39,166 bases of DNA from Acrasis kona. Taxonomy: Eukaryota > Heterolobosea > Eutetramitea > Acrasida > Acrasidae. The notes beneath the pieces were generated by a model, which searched no databases, was not told the DNA's origin, and worked only from the letters and a program-made list of their open reading frames with translations. The stretch lies in NCBI GenBank assembly GCA_026419775.2, contig JAOPGA020000710.1, forward strand, positions 1 through 39,166. The letters are read 5' to 3'. Shown here one piece after another: positions 28,409 to 36,999 of this stretch. Numbering within the stretch: position 1 is the first letter of the stretch; every line of letters starts with the position of its first letter. The position numbers and the translations under genes are program-made.

Positions 28409-28665
28409 TAAATTTAACGTTCCAATGCATTGACATCTTCAAATTGAACAAATTGAATAAAATGTATGGAACGCTTTGTTAAAAGTTCCAAGTTGTCAAT
28501 CATTTTCGATTATGACTATCGTAAGAAGAAGTTGGTGTCTTGATACTTTGAGATATGAAGCTGCGCATTGTAATTGAATTTTCCGGTGCGATTAATTTTC
28601 CATTTCCCAAATTTTTTAATGTTTGATATCTCCCGACTCGGAATTATAGGCGGAATAACTTACAG

Positions 28666-29616
28666 ATGGGTGCCACACACGAAGACGAATACATACCTAC
28701 CACCGAAGTGGAAACAGAGGACGATAACGAAGATCTAGTAGACGAAGACTATTCTCCACCAGATAGTTCGAGCAAGAGGCGGAAAACAAAGTCAACAAAA
28801 AATAGTGACAAGAAGAGCTCAAAGGAGGGCAAAAGAAGGAGTAGGCACTCATTTAGTGAGGAAGAGGAAGAAAAATTAAAGTATGGAGTAGTAAAGTTCA
28901 AAAAAAAGGATGGCACCATTGACTGGAAGAAAGTGACGGCACACGTGAACCCTGATCTCACACTAAGGTAATATCCTATTATATCAAACTAGTTTTAACT
29001 GTTCTCAGACAAGTCTTTCAGAGGTACTACAGAGTTACTCTATCCAAGAAGAAGCACAAGTGGTCTGAGAACCAAAGCATAGAACGTAAATATACATACT
29101 TTAATCTTTTTTACTAATCACAAATGTAGTTCTACATTACGTTAAACTAAGCGAAGTAGAAGATCGCTGTTCCGTTGTTAGTATGTCAGAAATATCAAAA
29201 AGGTACTACAACAATGTTTTTCCTGACACACAACTTAGGCACCACTAGTAAGTTAACATTATTTTAACACACTTAACATTGCTTCTAGTGACTACCATTG
29301 TAAGAACAACAAGGAGTTGGTCAAAAAATACGAATCAAAGTCGGTTCAAGAAATCGAACAAATTATCATAAACAATACACGGGATAGATCCAAGTGGGAG
29401 GTGGAGCCTAAAGTAATGGATGAGCCAAGGCGTCTCCGAAAGAAAGTCAAGTTGGAGCATGTGGAAGAGGACCTCGACAGAAGTGAAGAGGAAGTGCCAC
29501 CAAAGAAAAAGAGGAGGACAGAAGAGGTTAAAAGCGAGGACAGCTGTTCCTCTTCCTCTTCTGTGGAGCTTGAGGCCTCAAATATAATGTTAAGCATCTT
29601 CTCCGCCGCTGAATAA
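28666..29616 (+). CDS. Myb/SANT-type DNA-binding protein
   Basis: Four exons (28666-28967, 29009-29085, 29130-29247, 29289-29616) with introns of 41, 44 and 41 nt encode 274 aa. After an acidic lead (1-40) and a basic patch (41-75) comes a Myb/SANT-like helix set: HSFSEEEEEKLKYGV, DWKKVTAH, then LRQVFQRYY, and a second repeat starting KHKWSENQSIELLHYV with SKRYYNNVFPDTQLRHHY. The Trp spacing is irregular, so these are divergent repeats. The C-terminal part has KKVKLEHVEED and PPKKKRRTEEV, a likely nuclear localisation signal. It probably binds DNA or chromatin; targets unknown. A 36-nt in-frame GT-AG segment at about 29206-29241 is treated as exon because it carries the repeat. Confidence 0.72.
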
Positions 29617-29669
29617 ACTTGTATATTATTTTTCATTGTAATTTTGTGATCTATTTTTATACTTGGAAA

Positions 29670-30293
29670 ATGTCAGTACAGCGACCAAACACTTCTCAGA
29701 CCATTATGGATGAAAACGACTTGCATCATGCTGCAAAGGTTGGAAACGCTGAGATCGTCACAAGAATGTTAAAAAATGGTGCAAAGATTGATGCTGTCGA
29801 TGAGGTTCGAACGCTACATTCTGTCATTGACAAGGCCATTAGATGGGATTTATGCCGATTCACAATGCCGCAAAGGTTGGAAACATTGAGGTTTTGAAAA
29901 TTTTAATTAGTAACGGGGGAGACCTTAATAGTAGGGATAACGTGAGTTTATTTACCGCACGAGCTTTAACGAATAAATAGAACGGGTGTACACCTCTTCA
30001 CTATGCAGCCGGAAATAACCGAGCAGAGGTAGTCGAGCTTTTGATTAGTGGTGGTGCAGATTACGAAATCTGTGATCGCGTATGAATTTTATTCTTACGT
30101 TACTAATAGTCAAATAGTTTGGAAGCACACCTTTGCATCATGCCGCAGAAGCAGGAAACGCCAGTGTTGTGAAGATACTTTTAGAAAAAGGAGCCAAATC
30201 AAAAACTCAAATCGATGAGGTAAGTACGCTCATAACATTATATCTATAATATCATAAAAATAGAAAACACTTTCAACGTTTTTGAATGAATGA
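29670..30293 (+). CDS. ankyrin-repeat protein, one repeat per exon
   Basis: Five exons (29670-29804, 29843-29941, 29981-30079, 30118-30219, 30264-30293) with introns of 38, 39, 38 and 44 nt encode 154 aa. Each middle exon is exactly one ankyrin repeat of 33-34 residues (99, 99, 102 nt) and every intron is phase 0, at the repeat boundary. Repeat cores read LHHAAKVGNAEIVTRML, IHNAAKVGNIEVLKIL, PLHYAAGNN...VVELL and PLHHAAEAGNASVVKIL. The last exon adds only about nine residues. Such proteins bind partner proteins; which one is unknown. No membrane segment or signal peptide. Confidence 0.85.
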
Positions 30294-30644
30294 TTTACAA
30301 GATGTAAATAAATTACTATTATTCTAATGTTATGGTGCAATGTCCTCATCTTTTTCTATTATATATTTTGTTTGTTCGTGTTTTAACCTGAGGAAGTCAA
30401 TTTGTGGAGATACAGCAGTTTATTTGGGAAACCAACAATGCAAAAGAAGAATTCTGTAGGAAGGAAGTTTAGGTAAGTCCTTAAACTCTTGATTTCCAAT
30501 AGTCGTTGAAAAATATGCATATTATAATAGCAAAGGAATCTCCGAAAAATCAACTCCGCTCGCTCCGATTTATTTGTCCTTTACGGCGCAGTAGAGAAAC
30601 AAATAGCACGTCTATTTCAATTCATCCAACAACAAATTCGCAAA
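30294..30644. other. intergenic, probable 5' leader of the SnoaL-like gene
   Basis: AT-rich 351-bp gap. An ATG at 30451 heads only a very short open frame, and the GT-AG-like segment at 30475-30504 is 30 nt, shorter than any accepted intron here. No gene is supported. Confidence 0.4.
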
Positions 30645-31203
30645 ATGGACCATACACCACTTGTTGCTACCACTATTAATCGCCCCGAGAAGAAAGGAGT
30701 TTCAATTATCGCATCTGCGCTAGCACTATTGGTAGTAGCTTTCGCTGCTCTCTCAATTGTGTTCATAGTCTTGTACGTGAAGGAAAAGAAGGGCTCGACT
30801 GTAAGTTCTTTAACTTCACTTTATTTTAATAACAAAATAGGTGATAGATGAAAAGCAAACTCAAGCAGCGTGGCAAGAGCATATTGACGCATGGGTAGCA
30901 AGTGATGTTGACAGAATTGCAGCTGGCTATACAAACGATGCACTTCTTATTGTTAACGACAAAACTTGGAGAGGACCTGGAGATGCTAAGAAGGTTTTCA
31001 CCCAACTATTTGCTCTCTTTTCAAGGGGAAAGAATTTAATTGACCCTGCCATTGTAAAAGGAGACGCTATTTATATCACATGGCATTATACTCTTAACAA
31101 CCAAACATACTTTGGCACTGACAGTTTTGTTGTTGATTCAAACTACAAGATTAAGTTGCAGACTGTAGGCTCCACATTGTACTACGATTACCCATTAAAC
31201 TAG
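30645..31203 (+). CDS. membrane-anchored SnoaL/NTF2-like domain protein
   Basis: Two exons (30645-30800, 30841-31203) around a 40-nt intron encode 172 aa. Residues about 20-45 are one hydrophobic helix (IIASALALLVVAFAALSIVFIVLYV) that anchors the protein; the flanking KEKK and lack of a cleavage site suggest a signal anchor. The C-terminal 120 residues form a SnoaL-type NTF2-like cone: HIDAWVASDVDRIAAGYTNDALLIVND, a GPGDAKKVFTQLF helix and final strands (ITWHYTLNNQTYFGTDSFVV). Proteins of this fold are small ligand-binding or isomerase-type enzymes; the ligand is not readable. Exon 1 carries the anchor, exon 2 the domain. Confidence 0.8.
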
Positions 31204-31730
31204 AATTTCTCTCAGAAGAAGTCCTTAAAAATAAAGTCGACACTTATAAATAGAACTGTTACTTCAAGCAGCACCCCAGCACGTATGTCAATGCTAAATA
31301 TTGAATTGTAATAAAAATAAGTGTAACTTGAAACTACCACAATTTTGAAATAAAGATAGGTGATTAAAATGCTATAAATACTATTGCTAGCCTAATTCCT
31401 TTAGCACCCAGAATGACTTTTCTTTGATGATTCGAAGGAGCCAAAGTAGAATTATTCTACTGTTGCCGCCCCTATGATTATGTTTGCTACAATGTAGCTT
31501 TTTCTGACTGGGTATTAATATTAAACTAAAAGTATCGTGCATAGTTATATATGTATTAGTTGATAGTGGTATGTCACATGGAAGTAGCTACAATTGCTCT
31601 TGATTTAACGTTCCTGCAACTGAATAATTACTCCAACAAATATTGAATTAATTTGAATATTAGTGATCTTTGGAATACTATTATCTTTGCTAATTTCAGC
31701 TGTTGCAATTGTCTAGCTCCGTCTACTCAG
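31204..31730. other. AT-rich intergenic, mostly without features
   Basis: No complete gene is visible. The last 60 bp run into the remaining NADAR-type sequence. Nothing else is supported. Confidence 0.35.
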
Positions 31731-32034
31731 TTTGAGGAAGACATAAGGAATGCAGAGACACCTGGGATAAGTGCTAAATTGGGAAGGAGTAGATGGTTTC
31801 CGTTACGCGCCGATTGGGAACACGTAAAAGAAGACTTTATGTACAGAGCTATACATGCAAAATTTACACAAAACGATGACATACGAAAAATTCTTCTAGG
31901 TACAGGTAATGCCAAGTTAGTGGAGCACTAGGAATGATTCATATTGGGGCGATAGTGGAAATGGACACGGCCAAAATAGGCTCGGGGTCTTCCTCATGAA
32001 ACTTAGGGATGAACTTAAAGAAGTACAATTTTAA
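31731..32034 (+). pseudogene. truncated, broken NADAR (YbiA-like) gene
   Basis: From 31731, directly after a CAG that could be a 3' splice site, the frame reads FEEDIRNAETPG, LGRSRWFPLRADWEHVKEDF and AKFTQNDDIRKILLGTG, a clear match to the central part of NADAR/YbiA-like N-glycosidases, acting on ADP-ribose-type or riboflavin-pathway intermediates. The family's C-terminal motifs (WGDSGNGHGQNRLG, LMKLRDEL) lie immediately downstream in another frame, up to a stop at 32032-32034. The usual N-terminal third is missing or not recognisable. At least one frame break and the missing start make it look broken, unless the sequence here has a base error. Confidence 0.65.
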
Positions 32035-32189
32035 TAAAGTGTTGGATTCATTCTCTACATTTTGATCTCTCTTCATCATCAAAAAAATTGGGTGTTTTGC
32101 CGGAAGTGTATAACTTTTCTACAGATGCCGAAAACTCGTCGATAAGGAAAGTTAACATTCGAATAATACAAAATTAATTTTATTTACAT

Positions 32190-33020
32190 TTATCTACGTG
32201 CTGCAATTTGTAACAAGCCGGCAATTAGATACAATGAACCAGCAATGACCCACAAAACACCTGCTTCAGTTTGGAATGACCTGCTGAAGAATGTTCTGAG
32301 GAAACTAGTCCATGCGATGGAACCTAACAACAAAAGAACTGAAGCGACAGTGTACATGACTGTTGCAATACCGTTCAAATACAAGCTTGAGATTAAGCTC
32401 TTTGGTGCAACTTCGAAGGTTGTGGCACCGTTGGTGCGACTAGTCAAGTTGTTCATGTAGGTGTGGTACAAGTAAATACCATCCACAATGGCACCATAGT
32501 TTCTTAAGAGGAAGTAGGCAAGGATTAATGAGGAACCAATTATCCAAATAATAGTACCAGCGTTGAAGGTATCAAATCTGTCTGTGCCTGATAACCACAA
32601 AGCGGCACCAATAATCATAAGGATGCTTCCCAAGAAGAAGGCAANGCTTCCGAAGATGTTCAAAAAGTGATATGGTGTCCTTGAGTTCTTGTTTCCAAGG
32701 TCAAATCCTCCAATGAAGGAGAATACAGATGCTAATGTGAAGAAGGAGAAGGCAATGATCCAGAGGACACCGCTGGCAACGTAGTGGTATCCAAAGTCAG
32801 CCAAACTAATAGCTGCACCGACTAGTAGTAGAACACCTCCAATGAACATGGATAGACCCATGAGGGCACCCATAATTTGGGATAGTACTTGTGACTTGGC
32901 TACGACTGGCGCGGCATAAGCTGTTTGTGTGATTGTCGTTTCAGTGACGGTGGTTGCTCCTGGTCCGCCTAAAACTTTTGTTGGTGCAGTTGTTGGTAAT
33001 AGTGTGTTTGCTGTTGACAT
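32190..33020 (-). CDS. multipass membrane protein, possibly YrhK-like
   Basis: 276 aa, one exon. After a 45-residue polar lead rich in Thr/Ala/Val come about eight hydrophobic segments. Three of them share a pattern, GVLWIIAFSFFTLASVF, GTIIWIIGSSLILAYFL and GVLWVIAGSLYLIAGLL, suggesting internal repeats like those of YrhK-type domains. Loops carry YHFLNIFG and FDTFNAG. The sequence has one undetermined base (32645) that leaves a single unknown residue. Codon use is regular, and the gene reads as intact. It is probably a plasma- or organelle-membrane protein of unknown role. Confidence 0.65.
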   Translation of the reverse strand: MSTANTLLPTTAPTKVLGGPGATTVTETTITQTAYAAPVVAKSQVLSQIMGALMGLSMFIGGVLLLVGAAISLADFGYHYVASGVLWIIAFSFFTLASVFSFIGGFDLGNKNSRTPYHFLNIFGSXAFFLGSILMIIGAALWLSGTDRFDTFNAGTIIWIIGSSLILAYFLLRNYGAIVDGIYLYHTYMNNLTSRTNGATTFEVAPKSLISSLYLNGIATVMYTVASVLLLLGSIAWTSFLRTFFSRSFQTEAGVLWVIAGSLYLIAGLLQIAARR

Positions 33021-33192
33021 GTTGTTGTGTTTATTTTTGTGTCGAGTGAAGATAATTGTCTCTTTCTTTAAATAGATGAAAACTAAAAATAAAAATAGTT
33101 AAAAATATATATTGCTGCTTTAGGGAGTTCTAATGAAGTGTTTGACACTTTTGTAAAAAAGCGAACTATGTCATCTTGATAAATAGTCACTG

Positions 33193-33472
33193 ATGGCCAA
33201 GATTGCACCTAAGTTGTCGCTAGGATGGCTTCACTCTGCTGCAAGCAAGGTATCATTATTGAAATTATTTGAGGAGGACCCATTATATGAGAACGTGTCA
33301 TGGTTCCTACAAAGAAAACGAAACACTCATAGTAAAGAGTCCAAACTGGGTGAGTGTGACGAAAAAGCAGATCCTTGAAAATGAAGTGTATAATGTCTTT
33401 TCTGTTAAAATTTTAAACCAAATTTTCACTCATAAAGCTTTGAAGAAGAACGAAGACGGAGATGAATCATGA
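33193..33472 (+). CDS. possible 80-aa spliced gene, unknown function
   Basis: Two frames join exactly if a 37-nt GT-AG segment (33350-33386, donor GTGAGT) is removed: 33193-33349 and 33387-33472, 80 aa, ending TGA at 33470-33472. Intron size, junction bases and phase fit the rest of the window. The protein is basic with a few hydrophobic stretches (VSLLKLF; VFSVKILNQIF) and ends in an acidic tail. No family is recognised. Codon evidence is weak, so this remains a candidate. Confidence 0.4.
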
Positions 33473-33744
33473 TTTTTCAACAGTAAAAAAAGCAATTGCC
33501 GAAGACGAAAACATTCATTGTAGTGAGAGCTATCGCAATAAAGTAATGCTTGAAGAGAAAGTATGAGATGTTGATTCATCAAGACGGCTCTTCCGATCCA
33601 GCCGTGAAAAAAAAAAATTAGCGATACAATGAAGGAAAGAAGAGACAAAAAAGAATGCGGCCAAGACAAATGTGATGGAGGATGTTGCAGGAAAGTTTCA
33701 GTTTTTTTATAGGAAATATTCTAATATTCGAAAATCTATATAAA
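33473..33744. other. intergenic before the tRNA
   Basis: AT-rich with purine tracts and no supported gene. A TATATAA box-like motif lies at 33737-33743, just upstream of the tRNA. Confidence 0.4.
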
Positions 33745-33829
33745 TCCGTTATAGTCTAGGTGGTCTATGAAATCATTAGGATGAGCGGCTTTCACCCGCT
33801 AGACCCGGGTTCGAGTCCCGGTAACGGAG
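33745..33829 (+). tRNA. tRNA-Glu (TTC) with an enlarged D-loop
   Basis: The cloverleaf is complete apart from the D-loop: a perfect 7-bp acceptor stem TCCGTTA/TAACGGA (33745-33751, 33822-33828), D-stem GTCT/GGAT (33754-33757, 33779-33782), anticodon stem AGCGG/CCGCT around loop CTTTCAC (anticodon TTC, 33791-33793), a 4-nt variable loop, and T-stem CCGGG/CCCGG with loop TTCGAGT; discriminator G at 33829. The D-loop is 21 nt where tRNA-Glu normally has 8-9; removing about 12 nt (about 33765-33776, CTATGAAATCAT) leaves the usual AGGTGGTTA. The A-box (TAGTCTAGGTGG) and B-box (GGTTCGAGTCC) are intact, and a TTTT terminator follows at 33833-33836, so it should be transcribed by RNA polymerase III. 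The insert may be an intron at a non-canonical position. Confidence 0.85.
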
Positions 33830-33832
33830 ATA

Positions 33833-33836
33833 TTTT
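33833..33836 (+). terminator. RNA polymerase III T-run after tRNA-Glu
   Basis: Four T residues, four bases after the discriminator; the minimal Pol III terminator of eukaryotes. Confidence 0.5.
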
Positions 33837-34369
33837 AGATGTCGGACAATCATCTGTTCTTTTCGGCACTTGTTGGAAAGGAGGGATGAATGACCTTTTG
33901 TTGATGAGGAGTATTCTAGTTGATTGTCAAACCGATAATCTCGTCTTTTGCAATGATTTAGATTTGTTGTCTCGCCTTTTTTGATTGACAGTGTTGATTC
34001 AATTGCAATGAATGTAAATGTTTCATCAACTGTCATTGAATCTACTATGAGCTTGTTGTATTCCGATACAGTTGATCCATCCTCCACATTGATTTTAATG
34101 CATTTCGTATTGTCGAGTCCATTCCTATAATGTATCGAATCGTTGAAAATCTTCATCTCGGGATATGGGCTATCAAACGGTAAATGCTAGAGCGCTAGTT
34201 TCCATCTTGATGAACATTTTCTCTTGTGCTGAATCTTTCGTTGCTCTGGTTGTGTGAATAATTGTTTTTTTGGGATGATTTCGATCATCTTTCCATTGTT
34301 GTCGTTGTTCGATTTGAGTTGTTCGCTAGTTGGTCATCTTGGCTGTAACGAGGTGATGACGTAGTTCTT
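33837..34369. other. gene-poor stretch with a minus-strand open frame
   Basis: The minus-strand frame 34156-33776 begins at an ATG (MKIFNDSIHYRNGLDN...) and looks protein-like down to about 33980, after which it runs through the tRNA, so it cannot be a whole gene. It may be a remnant related to the decayed family to the right. No other feature is supported. Confidence 0.35.
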
Positions 34370-34899
34370 TTCGGTTGTTCCTTCATGGTGATAAAATGAT
34401 TTAGTGGGAATAAATAGTATTTGTGCCGAGTATGAATGTTCTTTCTTAGAATCGGCAACGTCGTGGGGATTGTTTTACTATTGTTGAAATGGGAATTGTG
34501 CGGTCGATGAGGTACAAGGTTGATGTAAAATCAGGTAGCTGTAAGTGTCGTTGATTCCATTCATGTCGAAAAAATCATCCATCTCGCCAGGGTCGTGCGG
34601 AGTTTGATAACCTGTTGATCTTGTTGCTGGTGAATTTGTGCGTGATGGCTTTTGGTCAAACCTGTAAATGTTTGTTGTGGCGAGGTTTGTTGATTCGGCA
34701 TGGTGTTTAACTTGTTCTTTGATGAGTTAGATTATTTGTGCTTGTTTTCATCCATGTGTAAACAATCTACACGTTGCCATGTTGATTCGTGCCGTGAAAT
34801 GTACGTACTGTCACCTCAACCGTGGTCTCTTTCGACAGGTTAGATCGATGTTCGAACGATTGTACTACGTTGATACTAGGTATTTTGGTCCCTCGGTAG

Positions 34900-35610
34900 G
34901 TTGTTCATAGTGTGCGATTGTGAACATCAGACGTTCTTCTACTCCAACGCGGGATTTTGATTAGACAGTAGTGGTTACTCCGGAGGATGGTGTGCGGTTG
35001 TAAAGGTTAATTCTGGCAGTTGGTTCAGCGATGGTTGTTTGTTAGGGTGTGAGGGGGTAGTTGGATCTGGTGTTGTAGCAGCAGTGGTGGTTGGTTGGAA
35101 CTTGTGATCTGTATTATCCTACGATCCTCCGTGTGACGATTCTTTTCGGAAGGTTCTGACTCTATTTGCTCTTCATGCTGGCACATGATTGATTTGGTTA
35201 CTAGCGGTTGTGGTCGAGTGGCAGTTGTGTTGTTGGTTCTGAAGTTGGTGTTATGGTAGTGGTGGGTGGTTAAGCAGAGGTGGTGTTGCGGTGATGGGAG
35301 AGTCAGTTGTAGCTGTTGATTCAGGTGTTGCAGGAGTAGAGTACCTGTTGGAAGATGGCAATTTGGTTTTGTACGAGACGCAGCAATTGTCGGAGAAGTT
35401 GGTAATAGCATGGCTTCAAGAAAGTCACGAACAAGTGGAAGCGTAGCAGCAATCGCAACTGTTGTTTGGTACGGCATATTCGTTTTGCTGTCGATGCGGT
35501 AGTTATCCTTCGATTGCTGTAGTTGAAATTAGTGTTGCTGAATCTTCGGGTGTTGTTGCGTGTGTTGCAATTGGTACGGTCGTGTAATTCACGAAATGAT
35601 GTGGTCATAA
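34900..35610 (-). other. GT-rich tract with low-complexity minus-strand frames
   Basis: The + strand is strongly T/G-biased, so the minus strand reads as Thr/Gln/Asn/His-rich low complexity. Frames 35477-35025 and 35608-35321 are open for 150 and 95 codons and overlap each other in different frames. They may be relics of a Thr/Gln-rich region of the decayed gene family, or open by composition alone. Confidence 0.35.
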
Positions 35611-35756
35611 AAGTCAGTGGTCAAAACATGTCTCCCTTACTTGAAGAATAAGAAATTCGATAGCGGTGATATGCTTTTGAAAAAAGATTGAAACTTTGAA
35701 ACGCATCGTCATTCCATTCAAGATGGTTGGCCATTTCATCACGTTCTGAAGCCAAT

Positions 35757-35817
35757 CATTAAAGGTATTATTAACTCAAAAGTAGTGCACATATTCATCA
35801 TTATAATACCTTTAATG
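35757..35817. repeat. 15-bp perfect inverted repeat (hairpin)
   Basis: CATTAAAGGTATTAT (35757-35771) and its exact reverse complement ATAATACCTTTAATG (35803-35817) enclose 31 bp. The element would form a strong cruciform or RNA hairpin. It lies in gene-free sequence. No target-site duplication is evident. Confidence 0.5.
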
Positions 35818-36175
35818 CTGAAAGAAAGACGTTTTTGATGTTGCAACAATCATTAACCATAAACTTATGTTTTGAAAAACATCAAGCATTTAATAAGACC
35901 ATATCTAGAGATACGCATTGGACTGTATTTGGTTGGTCGACGAGTATACATTACGTTTGATTTCTAAGAGCATTGCTGTTTGTAGAAAATACTTCACCAA
36001 CGAAGTGGTTGGAGTAATCAATTCCTCCTTCTAACGCGACTCGAAATGTAGAGGTTCTATTGGTGCTACAAGATATAATGACAGACTTATTTGGAAATGT
36101 GCACATTGTTAAACTTTAAAAAGCTGAAAATGTTTTATAAACATTTATTATGATACACGCGTGTTGAATAGCAGC
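35818..36175. other. intergenic, nothing recognised
   Basis: AT-rich; holds an AATAAA signal on the minus strand (near 36145-36150) about 30 bp past the stop of the 78-aa gene. Confidence 0.4.
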
Positions 36176-36412
36176 TCACATTGTAGCTTTCAATCTTGCT
36201 TCAAGTCTGTTCTTTGAAAGTCTTTTGCCTTTTAGTCTTTGCACAGGTTTGTTCACCTTTCCGTTGAATAGAGTGTCCGCGTAGTAGTAATCCTTTCTCC
36301 TTCTTGTCCCTGCCACAACGTTATTAAGGTCAATGTTCGACTTGATTTGTTTGGTCAGGTCAGCTGGTTTCTTTATCCATTCTGTTCTTGTTGTCTCTTG
36401 TGTGTACTTCAT
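36176..36412 (-). CDS. 78-aa basic protein, unknown family
   Basis: One exon from an ATG at 36412. The protein is strongly basic and polar (RTEWIKKPADLTKQIK; AGTRRRKDYYYADTLFNGK; KPVQRLKGKRLSKNRLEARLK) with no hydrophobic stretch, signal peptide or cysteine. An AATAAA signal lies about 25-30 bp after the stop, and composition differs clearly from the GT-rich surroundings. It could be a ribosome-, RNA- or cytoskeleton-associated small protein; none can be named. Confidence 0.55.
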   Translation of the reverse strand: MKYTQETTRTEWIKKPADLTKQIKSNIDLNNVVAGTRRRKDYYYADTLFNGKVNKPVQRLKGKRLSKNRLEARLKATM

Positions 36413-36999
36413 ATTGTTGTATTGTTGTTTTTTTCGACAAACCGAATTTTACATATCATTTTTATACTATCCTCCTTCCTACTTTTTCTACAGTTCTATG
36501 GAACAGAAGGGAGGGGTTGAGTTCAATAAAATTATAAATCAAGTTTACAAATTGAGATTATGTGTGGATCCCTCATGAGACATTATTGATGGAAATCAGA
36601 AGTTTTGATAAATGTAAATTTTATTACGTACAGATTTGAATCAGTTAGGACAGGTTAGTCTCCGCTTTTGACATTGAAAATCAAATGTCAACGGTCATAG
36701 TAGTCCCATAGCATTTCGCATAATGTTCTTCTGCTTGTACCTGTCCATTTTAACGTTCAAAGTATCTTGTAAAGAATCTCACGAAATGTGCTGTTGTGTT
36801 CTCATTCAAACTATCGCAACGAAAATGTTCTGGATCAGAGTGGCGATAATGGAATCAAAATCGGATTAAAGTTAATGTTCTTGGGTGATCTTAATTGTTC
36901 ATTTCCAAGTTATTGTCATACTAAAAACGTTATCAAACCATCACGCCAATAATAATGACTTACTCGCTTGGAGATCGTATCGGCTGCTTGATTCAATGT
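36413..36999. other. gene-free stretch
   Basis: No supported gene or repeat. A frame at 36333-36578 on the plus strand overlaps the 78-aa gene and is taken as a shadow. Confidence 0.4.

Noticed and set aside
33240-33280. A 24-nt GT-AG intron in the small gene at 33193
   Set aside because: Far shorter than any other intron; the 37-nt alternative at 33350-33386 keeps frame and fits the window.
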